This document shows, piece by piece, positions 1-11,471 of a stretch of 64,000 bases of DNA (position 1 is its first letter; every line of letters begins with the position of its first letter). This DNA comes from Pieris napi (Eukaryota; Arthropoda; Insecta; Lepidoptera; Pieridae). Location: assembly GCF_905475465.1 (NCBI RefSeq), contig NC_062235.1, forward strand, positions 3,482,001 to 3,546,000, written 5' to 3'. The notes under the pieces are model-generated. The model made no database searches. It saw nothing but the letters and a program-made list of their open reading frames with translations, and was not told where the DNA came from. The position numbers and the translations under genes were made by a program.

Positions 1-3000
1 AATAATTATTTAGCAACGGTGAATCGTTTGTCGAGATTAAAAAGTTGTCACCGGATTACCGACAGCATGTTTTATTCAAATCACGATTCGTATAGAACTT
101 TGTTCATATCCTGGATAGGTGTCAGACACTTCCTAATGCTTTCACACTGTTATAATATTGTTGTACATGTGGGTAATTTTTTCTATCCCCTGTTCGCAAC
201 ACGTGTTCAAATATTTGGAGGCAATCCCAAATCCGGTTCCCGGATTTCGGTCTGTTTTTGTTAACCAAAACTCAGTTCAATTAAGATATAACCATTCGTT
301 AAAGAATACAACAATATTCAATCCATGCGGTTCTATTCAACAGGTGCATTACAAATTCGAACAAACCCAAAGAAGCACGCAATGTTAGAATCTATTGTTT
401 AATGTGAATAAAGATTTAACGTCTGGCCCGGGGATTAGGGTTCAGACAATTCGAGACTCGGAATATAACATAATCCTTTATACGAGAAGTGTAGGTGATG
501 GGCGCTATAAAAAACAGCCAGCGTCGAAAGACGTTAGGCCTGCGTAGATTGGTCGGGCGCGAGGCGGTAGGGGACGCGCGGTATTGATCTGCCAGCAACA
601 CTCACCCCCCTTTCCTCCTTCCCCAACCTTCCTCACCCCCGCCAGACATCGCCGAAGCACTTTCGACCCCACCTCACCGCCGCACCACCGACTAACACCC
701 CGGCGCAACTCAACCACACCCCTTTTTCATGCGAACATCGAGTCACGGGATTTTCCAATTCAATTTACGCAGCAATCAATATCTGCGCGATTTAAACCTA
801 ACAATTTGACCCATACCGATATTTGTACCTACATGAGAACAAACGAAATACTGAAGTTCGGAGAAATGCAAGCGCGCCGCGGATTTCTCCCGCACGTATT
901 GGAGAAAAAAAGATTAAGAATATGCGACATGTTTCATACCATATAGAGAAGAGAACTTCGATTATTAAGGACACAATATGCGAGGAGGTTTTCGTAAGTT
1001 CGTTGACTTTGGGAACAATGTGCCCGGGGACTGTTAAGCCCACGTCGGCAGCATCTGTGCGCGAATTTTATTTCAGAAACATGGCACAGGGCCAAACGTA
1101 GCCAGACCCCGTCTAGTGTACTCCACCTGATTCATAACGGCTCGTAGTAACAACTAACAACACATTATTACAATTCTTCGAAACACAACCCCAATCCATT
1201 TTAATAACAGTCATCCCCCATATTTCAGTAGATTATATCAGTAGGGTATTATTAGTTAACAATTGTTATCGCTTTGCATTTGTGAGTCAATGTATAGTGC
1301 TGACTCATCAAACCCTGACTTGGTTGCAAGAATATTCAAGTGACACACTGCACACACACAAGTATATCAATATATAAAAAACAATAATTCGTCATTAATT
1401 CCATACATTTACAAAAGAGAACAAAGTTATAAATAACACGAAATACACAATTAATTTATACACTTTATTATTGATAGGGGTACAAATAAATTTCTGTCAC
1501 ATTCTATGCAGGGGAATTATGTTAATTGACCCGATTAAGCCATTACATTAATCAATGAAATTGTTCATAATAAAACTATATTGGTTTGATTAAACCAACT
1601 TATAAATCAATAATTTTAAGTTTTAACTGAAACAGCAGATGTTCAATTTCTACAGAATTCTTATGAACTCTGAGGCATGCGCAATCGAGAATCAATCATA
1701 GATCCAAGAGTCTCCACCTACACTTAATCGTGTAGTTCATAGTGGACAAACTTGATCGCTGGACATTACTTTCCAGTGACTCATAGGAAGAGAGCTATCA
1801 CGCGCAGACGTTCTCAATAAGGAAGAGGGTAATAAACAAATTCATCTCTCCCATCTTATGTGGCTTCGACGCCCATTAAAATGCACAATGCTGCACTTCA
1901 TCCATAGTCTACGTGGTATGTAAGCCGCTTTAAAGAAAAGGAAATTATCGATACTTAACTTTGTCACGCCTAATTTACAAAACCCACAAACAAATTGTAC
2001 TAGATTGACGCGACAGTTAATTATTCTCCCGGCTTGAAGTATCCGCAATAATCATTTCGAGTAATTAAACATTTACCTTGTTCCAAAGTAACATTTAATA
2101 TTGATTAATCTAAAGTTATATCACAAAAAGATAGATTCGTATAATTAAGTATTAAGAGAAAGCCACTCATACAAGGGCGTGAGCACGTCAATTGTTCTCG
2201 GAACACGTATTTCTGACACTGTCTTGACCTAATTGAATATAATGGTGTTATTTAGTTCGATCCCATCGTGAAATATGACGAGATACAGACGGTCTTCAAC
2301 CTACGATTTGAAGCAGGCATTATAAGTAAGTCTTTAATTTCAAAGCGTGTTGAGCTGTTTTGTTCTGAATAAATTTTATCTCGGATTTATTGAATACACT
2401 ACAAGAAACTATTGATGTTAAAATCCGTTCTATACTTGAATATTGAAATAAAATTATATTCATATCAATTTAGTTCAAACCAATCAATTTAAGTATTTCC
2501 TGCAATTTGTAGAACTAGGCTAATTTAAAACACTTTTTGTCAATTTCTACTAAAAGTGTCTAAAGACAAAATGACAGTTTTAAAACAACCGATGCAATAA
2601 TCGGCTCAGGTAACATTTATTTTAACCCTATCTTCTTTTTAAAATATTTATCAACTGATAAAATTACCGTAAAACTGTGAATCATTGCTTTTCAGTATTC
2701 GATTAAAATAAAGATTTGTGAAATGTTTCTTTGAAAAGCGATTTCATATGTTATGGAATTGATAATAAATTCCATTACTAGGCAACTGATTACGTTAAAG
2801 TTATGTCGGATTTTTTAGGTTTAGGTTCAAACGGTTAGTGATAGTTCAAGGAGATAATATTTTTGCGGCAGATGTACCGAGAGTTGTGCGGTCATTTACA
2901 TAGTAAGTCGTCGATAAGCGAGCTATATTTAGCCCGGCGGGGATGCGCCTCTCACCTCGTTCACACCTACGCACGTCCAGCCCCTGCTACCTTCAACAAT

Positions 3001-3850
3001 CCCATCAAATACACCCGGCTAACATTACTTACAGGAAACGCGCCATTACGCCCTACTCATAGACATCAACGCTACAACAGAACTCATCAAATCTATCAAC
3101 AAAACGAAACAAACCCCACATGTGAACAATACTCGTTAATTTTATTAAAACCAACAGTCGTAAAGAAGCCATCTTTCACAGTTAAGTGGCCGCTTTGTTA
3201 AGCTTGAAAGCAGTTAACATTAACAAGAAAAGTGGAAGATAAGTCATGAGTCGTCGTAAGTAGCCGGTCCGCAATCGGCACGATGCATTATCTGTACTGA
3301 AACGATAAAAACGAACAAAGAACAATGTCGGTGCGTTTCAACTACCTATTGACTTCCATTTTTATGTTCTTATATTTTAAATCATACTCCGTATATGGGC
3401 GTATTTTATACATTGTAAGCAAATAAGGTTCTTGGAATGAATTCTAAAAGCTATGAACAACAATGAAAATATTAAATCGTCGATTATGCTTTTGCCTATG
3501 GTCGTTAGAGTGTAAATCCGCTTAGGGCGCGTCACCCGGCGGCAACTGGCGGACGAAGTCGATGCAAGTGTGTGCAGAATTTTCAATCGGGCACATTAGC
3601 TTTGAAACACGCCTCGGCACTCGGCAGATGTTAATGAAGCTGCATGCCGGCTTGAAGCGGGACTTGTTTTACAGATACCGTGCGCCTAACGCACGAAATA
3701 TTGAGCGCCAATTTAATTAACGTGGTGATAATTCATTTAGAACGGAAAACAATTTCAAATTAAAATTAACGAGGAGAAAACGCCAATGTAGATTAGACCG
3801 TATTCATTGCGTATTTTAAGAAATTGGTAAAAGAATTAAAAAATACTTAC
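1..3850. other. VAT-1-like intron 1, with a GC-rich patch near 520-730
   Basis: AT-rich sequence that should be intron 1 of the VAT-1-like gene if its exon 2 is further left. The only strong compositional feature is a GC-rich, pyrimidine-rich patch at about 520-730. On the minus strand it reads ATGTCTGGCGGG followed by GTGAGG, which could be a short exon with a donor, but nothing else supports that. Another mildly GC-rich patch lies at about 2920-3020. No conserved protein was recognised. Confidence 0.4.
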
Positions 3851-4101
3851 CAAGCTTTTACACGAATGACAACTTCGCCTTCGGCCGGTGTGGGTTCTGG
3901 CTTCTTAAGAATTTTGACAGTTTTAAGACCACCGAATCCGGTTAAGACCACGGCGCGCATCTCCTTCGGCGGAGGGGTCTCCTTTTCTTTTTCTTCTGTG
4001 GCCTTTTCTGGCGTCTCTTCTGGTGGCGTTTCAGTGGTTCCATTCTCAGTTGGGGTCTTTTCTGCCGCTGCGGCCGCGGGTGTGTCCGTGCTTTCTGTCA
4101 T
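3851..4101 (-). CDS. VAT-1 homologue, exon 1 only (partial gene)
   Basis: First coding exon of a synaptic vesicle membrane protein VAT-1-like protein, a zinc-independent medium-chain quinone oxidoreductase family member. The exon gives 83 full codons from an ATG at 4101. Residues 1-47 are low-complexity, rich in Thr, Glu, Pro and Ala (TPPEETPEKATEEKEKETPP), and residues 48-83 read MRAVVLTGFGGLKTVKILKK followed by a GEVVIRVKA stretch, which is the usual start of the GroES-like fold in this family. A GTAAGT donor follows at 3850-3845 and splits a codon after TG, which would give Cys as in the family motif VKAC. I found no second exon between 1 and 3850, so the remainder lies beyond the left edge. 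The acidic N-terminal tail is typical of VAT1 proteins. The family call is firm; VAT1 versus VAT1L is not decided. Confidence 0.85.
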
Positions 4102-4380
4102 GACTGTAGTTAAAATGTGCTATCGGGTGCTACGGGGAGCGTACGCGGTACGAATGAGCCCGGGCGAATGAAGCGGAAGCCGGCCGGCGAGACAACGCGT
4201 CGCAAAACGAATGACTGGAGGGAAGGGCGAAGCGCGCGCATCGAGGGTGCCGGGCGGCGGCGGGGGGCGGCAGAGGCAGCGGCGGGCGCAGGGCCGTGGG
4301 GGCGACGGGCGCTCGCCGAACAGGTGGCCGCCTGCGAACCCCGCGCCTCTCTCGCCCCTCTCTAATGCACTACACAGGAC
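4102..4380 (-). promoter_or_regulatory. GC-rich 5' UTR/promoter of the VAT-1-like gene
   Basis: A sharply GC-rich block in an AT-rich region lies directly upstream of the VAT-1-like start codon, with many CpGs and runs such as ggcggcggggggcggcagag. It has no convincing ORF in conserved frame. Open frames on both strands here are by-products of the high GC content. I read it as 5' UTR plus core promoter. Confidence 0.5.
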
Positions 4381-5234
4381 CTGGATTAACTTTATTACAC
4401 CGTGGCCAACATAAAAACCATAGCCGCAAACCCTAGCCCCGAAACTCAAAGAACTGCGTAATTCAACGCGAACGTGACTTGGCAACGGGATCGATGGTGT
4501 AAGTGCGTGAATATATAATTTGATCTGATATTTTAACAATATGATTTGTTATGTTAACGGCCTAGTCGTGAAACCTAGACCCAAAACGTATGATTAATTT
4601 CAGCGGAGCGATCGAGTTTATTCCAATTTCTGACAAAGTTGCGACTTGTTGAATAAAACAACAGGTTTTGCAATGGCGAGCTGAGGCGATTGTTATTTTT
4701 ACCGAATTTCCTATTTACAAGACGTAATGCAGCGCTTGATTAAACACGATGATGCATTTGTTGTGCATCGCCGCGTGACCTTCCCTCGTCGATAACATTG
4801 CAGCATTGTTTGTACGATGAGATAGTGGGTTAAGTATAAACGTGGCCTTAATTAAACGTTTTTAACTTTACAAACACTTTCTTAAGAATAAGCAGGAAAC
4901 AAGTCCAAAAATATAACAAAGAGAAACTTACAGGCTAATAGGAGTCTATTCATTGGATTGTACAAGCGTATCTCATACAATTTATTATCAATCACGGCAG
5001 TAGCCATTACGAGATTAGTTTCATTCGATTGAGCATTCGTCTGCCCCTCATTTCTCTTTCGTTACTTAAGCCAATTTGTCTTCATTCGTCACCTAAGTCT
5101 ATACGGGCTCTTTGTATTTCTTCAATTTTTAGTTAATTGATAAAGAAAGTGATTTATTAAACATATCATTTCGATAATGTCGAAATATAGCGGCGGATTT
5201 CATGCGGGGACAAAACCAGTATTGTAATAGAATT

Positions 5235-5345
5235 TTAGTTTAGGGCAAATGAGCAGGAGGCTCATCTGATGTTAAGTGATACCGCCGATAAACAGGACAC
5301 TGTCAGAGGGATCGCAAGTGCGTTGCCGGCCTTTTAAGAATGTAC
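5235..5345 (+). repeat. Dispersed lepidopteran repeat fragment
   Basis: Contains 'ggctcatctgatgttaagtg', 'accgccgata' and 'tgcgttgccggccttttaag' in that order. I recognise these as the core of a very common lepidopteran interspersed repeat. Only one diverged fragment is present. Confidence 0.6.
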
Positions 5346-5366
5346 GCTTTTTTTCTATGATCATGT

Positions 5367-5398
5367 TTCAAGTTAGAGGATATATCCTCTAACTTGAA
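5367..5398. repeat. 32-bp perfect palindrome without loop
   Basis: ttcaagttagaggata is followed directly by its exact reverse complement, 16+16 bp with no spacer. It lies 20 bp after the end of the dispersed repeat at 5235-5345 and may be its terminus or a tiny separate element. Confidence 0.8.
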
Positions 5399-5609
5399 TT
5401 GAGGGGCGAATTCCTTATTTCAGAAATTCTATTTTTAAAATTAAAATTTCGTAAATATGAAATATTAGTATTTTATATTTTATGCAACATAATTTATTGA
5501 AATCTCAAATGACGAATTATAAATTAAAATGCCACTTGTTTTTAGTACTTATCCATGAAATAAATTTATAATTTGTATTAATTTTCGACACTTTTAACAA
5601 TTTCATGAC

Positions 5610-5671
5610 AAGGAAAAAGGAAGATATTTTATGAATTTAATCAAATTCCTAAAATATCTGCCTTTTTCCTT
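5610..5671. repeat. 29-bp stem hairpin with 4-base loop
   Basis: The arms at 5610-5638 and 5643-5671 are complementary at 27 of 29 positions, with a 4-base loop. It is either a miniature inverted-repeat element or a precursor-miRNA-like fold. No transcript evidence is available. Confidence 0.6.
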
Positions 5672-6198
5672 CCCTCTAAGTCTCGGAAATCTAAAGTTTT
5701 AGATTAGTATAAATATGAGCAAGAGTTAAAAATTAGTTTGCCAAAGAAGTTTCACTTCTGACATGTGTACTTTGTACGCACGTACTTTTTTTTTAGTTGT
5801 ACTAAAAACGATTATGACATAATTTTTATTAGTAATTAATGCATTTATGTTAAACATTGTGATTATTATAGGGAACTCTATTTTTTGTCTCTGTAACTCA
5901 TTTCGTAGAAGAGATTTCTTATAAAACTATTAAATAAAACATTTCTAACTATTGAAAAACATAATTTAAATCTGTAATTTCCAAATTGTTTGACACATAA
6001 GACCCTGGAAAGACTTCAATTAAATAGAATCCATAGTTTAATTGACTTATAGCAATGTTAGGTTAGGTTACATTAGTACTTGTAAGAGATTACATGTGTC
6101 TTGAAAATAGTCCTTTACCCTTCAAGGATTAAGTGGTAATTGACTGATAATCCGACAAGACACGACTTAACGAATGTTGGAACTAAAGGGTTGTAGTA

Positions 6199-6760
6199 TA
6201 AGATCCCGATATACAACGACCTTCACCGAGATGCTTATTTAATGAAACGTTTTTTTATATTTAATTTAATATGTCAATAAATATAATCCATATGGGTTGC
6301 CTAGCAAATTTCAGTCCAGAGTATGTTTAATTAATATTTAAAAAAAAAAATATTTTTTTATAATCTGCATGTAGTAAACATTTTTAATTTTTTTCAATCA
6401 ATACTTTTAATCAGGGTAGTATTATATATGTATCACTATAACTTTCTTTTTTACTAAAGATATATATATACTTTAGTGTCACATAAAAAATATACACATA
6501 AATAATTAATTGATTAAAAACAACCTAACATTTGCATATTCTATGGGCTTCATACTTTCGATTGGTATAGAATTTATCTAATAATCATACCGGTGAAATG
6601 TTTAAAGAAATATTTTTTTTTTAATATTAAATAAAATACTCTGGACTGAAATTTACTAGGCAACCCATATGGATTATATTTATTGACATATTAAATTAAA
6701 TATAAAATAAGTTTCATTAAATAAGCATCTCGGTGAAGGTCGTTGTATATCGGGATCTTA
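6199..6760. mobile_element. Inverted-repeat (foldback/MITE) element, 562 bp
   Basis: Arms of about 125 bp (6199-6324 and 6637-6760) are near-perfect inverted copies. The left end begins taagatcccgatatac and the right end finishes gtatatcgggatctta. The centre is AT-rich with no ORF. I could not find a convincing target-site duplication, so the superfamily is not assigned. Confidence 0.75.
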
Positions 6761-7242
6761 GACCATTGGAGTATCTGCCTTGATATAACATTTCAAGGGA
6801 TCGTGCCCTTGTCCTAATTAATTCAGGGCCGAATACTCTCGTGAGTTTTGTAATCTCCTTCTTGGAATCAGTACTTTTCGGACCAACAATTAGAGCGTAT
6901 ATAAACAGTACAGTGTGCAAAAAAGTCAGTGAGTATAGTTTAACTCTTTAAAAACCTCTATATAAAGGTACGGGAAAATAACGTATTTGGATAGAGAAAT
7001 TGGCTGTTCACCGACCTAAAAGAAACCGATGGTGATGTTGAGTGGAAATTGTATTTTTCTATAACGCGAAAACAGGTTCACAGGTTTATCTTTCGTTGTT
7101 TATGAGCTGTAAACGAAACGTTTATTTATTTATCAAGACTTTATTGCTGACACCCAGTAAAATATATTAACACTTATTTAAGTTACATAAAAAAAACTTA
7201 ATTCTAATACATCACCTAATAACTAATACATCACATAATGTT

Positions 7243-7480
7243 TTAGGTAATCAGCGTGTCCTGTGACACATAGGCCTCTTCCAGCTGCTTCAATTCTTTT
7301 CTGATGTTAGCTCTTCTTGTCCAAGTTGTGCCTCCTATTCTCTTTATATCGTCTGCCCATATCTTGCTCTGTCTTCCTCTTTTCCTTTTTCCATCGCGTG
7401 AAAGATACCATCCTGCTATCTCTCGTCATGTGCCCGGTCCTGCGCCATTTCAATTGCCTTATTTTCTTTATAATCTCCTA
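7243..7480 (-). pseudogene. LINE reverse-transcriptase C-terminal remnant
   Basis: The minus strand encodes a decayed C-terminus of a non-LTR retrotransposon polyprotein. One frame reads IRQLKWRRTGHMTRDSRM; after a frameshift another reads WADDIKRIGGTTWTRRANIR and ends EEAYVSQDTLIT at a stop at 7243. The order W-x-GH, then R-W-x-DD-I-K, then W-x-x-x-A, then LEEAYV is typical of RTE/jockey-like LINE C-termini in insects. It is broken by the frameshift and truncated at its 5' end. Confidence 0.75.
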
Positions 7481-8579
7481 TACTTTGAACGCTGATCTTA
7501 TCTCTTCTGCTCTTTTTTTGACTGAATGACTCAGTCAGTGAGTCAGTTTTTAATATCAAATTCAACAATAATACTTCTTAAATTGTAATAATTACAAAAA
7601 ACTTATTATTTCTTCCGCGCGAAAACCTTTTAATTGTTACCAGAAAAAACATTTTCCCCGCTAAAGGCGCCTCTACAGAGGCTTTTTGCTTATTAAGTCG
7701 ACGGAAAAAAGCCATGATGGCGTACTCTAAATAAATTAGTGAGTGAATTCGATTAGTCGGAGTGAAATTTCATCTTCCGATAAAGGTATGATTTCGTATT
7801 TCTATGTAGGTCTTATAGATAATTATTATTATTACATACTTTTTAATTAAATCATAACATATATCTGTCTATGTAACTAACCTTCTATTATAGTGTAAAC
7901 ACAACTTGACAGAGACGGAAAAGTATTCTAGTTATAATAGTGCAATTTGTAATCCTTATCTCTTTTATGTAGCCAACCAATCATATATTGATATATTAAG
8001 ATTCACCACATCATAATATATAATACTATATCTACAGTATATGCAGCTATATTTTCTTAAATACATGACATGATATAGTCGAGTTATTAATTTCATAATG
8101 AATGCAGAAAATAAAGTTAAAACATCGTAATGTTTATAAAATACTTGATAGTTGTGATAACTTTAAATATGAATATATTTTAAGACAGAATAATAACAAT
8201 CTAGTAGCGCTCGATTTTCACGTTGGATCCGTTTCTTTGATTAATTTTATGTTTAATAAGAGTGTATACTACAAATATATTAAAACAATTAAACAGTTCG
8301 TTAAAGAATCAATTTGATTAGTTTACAATAAACATAATTAATAACAAAATAAAAATTAAATAAATAATTAAGTAATACACGGTTTTACTGACGTAATGTA
8401 TCTTCTCGTCTACTCAGTAGGATAATTTGTTTGTACATATTTTTTTATTTATTTTTTCTTTAGATTATACTTTATTTTATTTTATTTATAGTTACGTGTT
8501 ATTTTGTTAATTCTATATGCAGTTCTTGTACTTAGCCCTCTGTAGGTGTTTCTTTTTTATTCTTTCACATTACGATTGC

Positions 8580-8685
8580 ATGGAAGAAATCGCTTGTTAG
8601 CGATAAGGCCGCCCGTTGCCTTATTACTAATGTAACCTATATATTTTGTATAAGTTAATAAAGTATAAATAAATAAAATCGATAT
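8580..8685 (+). repeat. LINE 3' tail with AT-rich simple-repeat end
   Basis: The block 'tggaagaaatcgcttgttag' then 'cgataaggccgcccgttgcc' contains an ATCGC/GCGAT stem-loop and ends in a taaataaataaa tail. It is the familiar 3' end of a lepidopteran LINE. A second diverged copy lies at 27838-27893. Confidence 0.55.
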
Positions 8686-8689
8686 ACAT

Positions 8690-11471
8690 AAAAGGATATA
8701 CATACATATATTAATTTAATATTTTTGTGCTACCTTGATCGTTAGATAGTAACAGTACTGGTAGATACTTGTATGAAATCTATGTACAGAATTTAACATG
8801 TATCCGTATTGTTCGAAACACCCTTAGCTTGTACTCTGCAGATATATCTTAAATTCAAACATAGGGTTCGTTTCCTAAGAGCGTTTAAAGCTCACATCGA
8901 GACGTGGCAAAATCAATAATAAAAAACCTAGTCCCGTCGTAGACCCAGATTGCTATTGATCGCCTGGGAAATCCACTGTTAACAACATATAACCCTCGCT
9001 CACTAGTTATTTTGTGAGCTAGATTTTGTATTTTAATTGAGACTATGAAGCTTTATTTGATAGATTCAATATTATTTTTAGGAAATCAGGGTACTACCCA
9101 TTAAAATTGTCTTTGTTTACGCATGTACTATTTAAATAATTGAATAAAGATTCCGTAACGGTCATAAAAATAAAATTATTACGTGATTAACATACTCGAT
9201 ATTTCGAGGGATTTTCAGCAATCGTGGTTTTCGTTATTTTCGACGATAATTCAAATATTTATTTTATATTATATTCAAAGATTTATTCAAAATTATTAAA
9301 TTAGATTATTCATTGCAGAGAGCATATGAATCATCACGAATTAATAATTAATATAATATTATATCGTGGATAATATTGAAATAATCTTCTAAATCATTCA
9401 GAATGTCTATACATTGAATTCTATATATAAGTAAGTACCTCTAATGCGTGGAACGCTTATTACCACTCTTATGAACCCTTTATCCCAGATAATAGTTCTT
9501 AATGCGTGCACTTAGTACTCCGCAGACTTGTCTAGATCATAGATATCTGTACACCATATGATAGGACAGACGTATAATCTTTATATCTTTGATTTGTAAG
9601 TTCATAGATTTTAGACATTAATGCTGCCCGTTGAAAGAATTGAAATGAAACTAAATTAGTTGGTAACGCAGAGTGCGCGCACAAGACACTGTGAGCGAAT
9701 AAAATCACGTGTATTATAAAGCATAGTTAATGTAGGCTGATCACCTATGAATAAAATGATAAATAAAATATGACTGGATATGAAACATCACACACGAATA
9801 AAGGTGAATAAATAAAATTTATGATAACAAACATATTTTTAATTATTTAAGATTAGTATATTGGATACTTCAATAAAGTTGAATCCATCCTGGGTTATAT
9901 TCACGTTAGTTGAAAGAAGTAGGCAAGAAAACTAATCTCCTAGTTTCCTATAAAATGATAATAGATCACAGACGTATCTGCCCCAAAGAATTAAAGCAAA
10001 CTACTACGAATATTTTATACTTTTTAATGAACATGGCCACTAAATCACTATAATATTAAGAGTCATGTTACAGTTAATTATATAAACATTAAACAAAACA
10101 CTTCTAAATAAACAATAGGGCGTAAAATTGATAATTCCAAGTTTTTGTTCAAGATTACTATTTAAGTGAGAGTGAATGTAAAAAATAAAGTAAAAATGTG
10201 TGATCAAACGAACTGACCTAACATTAAGGCGCGTAAAACAGAACATTTAATAAATCAAAAGCTATAAAAACAACATACCAATAGAAATTAACAATCTAAA
10301 CCAAATTTAATTAAGTCACTACGTCAACTAAGTCTAAATCAAGTACTACGAACGACGAACCCGTATCTGAATTTTCTTAATATAAAAAAAATTATGTCTT
10401 GAGAAAAGTAATTGCAAAAAACACCACAAAATCGGACGACATATGTATTTATAATTTTCTTTCTTCACAGAGGCACATTGTAGGCAAAAACTCATTTCTA
10501 TTTGCGCTTTTAACGGTTAAGTGGGTCGAGAATGCTTACAGATTAATTAGGTCGCCATTAGAGGTTCCCAGGATACAGAAAACAAGTGGAATTTTCTAAC
10601 TTTTAATTACTTGAGTTGTACCTGTGCTGTTTTGTTAGTTTACAATAAACTTATTGATTAGTAAGTTACTAAGTTTTAGGGAAGTGCAAAATAATAAAAC
10701 AAACTTCGTCTATTAGCATTTAATCAGTTTTTGAAGTGACCATCGAAATACTTTGAAAATTCGCAGTCCAAAAACAATCGATTTCGCAGAAGGCAGACAG
10801 AAAGATAATTTTGTATTGATAATACTTTATTTGAACAAATAAAATAAATATTACTACTAAAATTACCTATATTGAAGATTTTATCCATATTTTCGATTGG
10901 CTAATTAAAACAGACTATTGCCTGAGTTTCTTCGTTCGCGAACTCAGACTTAGCACGAACTATGACTATGTCAAAATTAACCAGATAGCATCGATTCTAT
11001 AAAAATCTTTTCTTTTTAACTTACGCAACGCTGAATTAATATTTTGAAGTTCTATCATGACTTACAATTCCTCTACGCAAAATATTTGTATTACTCCGAA
11101 GATGAACCGGATCACCCTGAAATCTCACAATGGCAGAACGGGCAAACGTACTTTTGTATTGATAGTACAAAAGTGCGTTTGCCCGTTAAGTAAAGAATCA
11201 AATCCAGGATCTTGAATTAACTCGTTAACCCGCTAAGTTCATATCTTTTTTACTAAATATTAAATATTCTCTAACAATTTTACATTTATATACAAATTAA
11301 GTATTGTCTATAAACGTACTATAAGCCTAAATTAGCAATGTTTTGTCCTTATCACTTTAGTAAAATAAACGTGAGAAAACATGTTTGTATTGAGGCATAG
11401 CACGCTTATAAGACCAGTCTGAAAAAAAATCCTACTTTACACATTTAAAATTCTTTTAATATTTTCACAAT
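8690..11471. other. Intergenic AT-rich DNA with a short hairpin
   Basis: No gene was recognised between the LINE tail and the 3' end of RBFA; short open frames here are random. The one notable structure is a 51-nt hairpin at 11137-11187: 22-nt arms starting aacgggcaaacg, paired throughout apart from one G:U, with a 7-nt loop. It is 285 bp downstream of the RBFA stop codon. Confidence 0.6.

Noticed and set aside
2863..3201. 112-codon plus-strand frame
   Set aside because: No homology recognised, no splice context, mild GC bias only.
4117..4539. Overlapping open frames on both strands in the VAT-1 upstream block
   Set aside because: High GC content removes stops; no conserved protein and no splice context.
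8102..8317. 71-codon plus-strand frame
   Set aside because: AT-rich chance frame, no homology or context.
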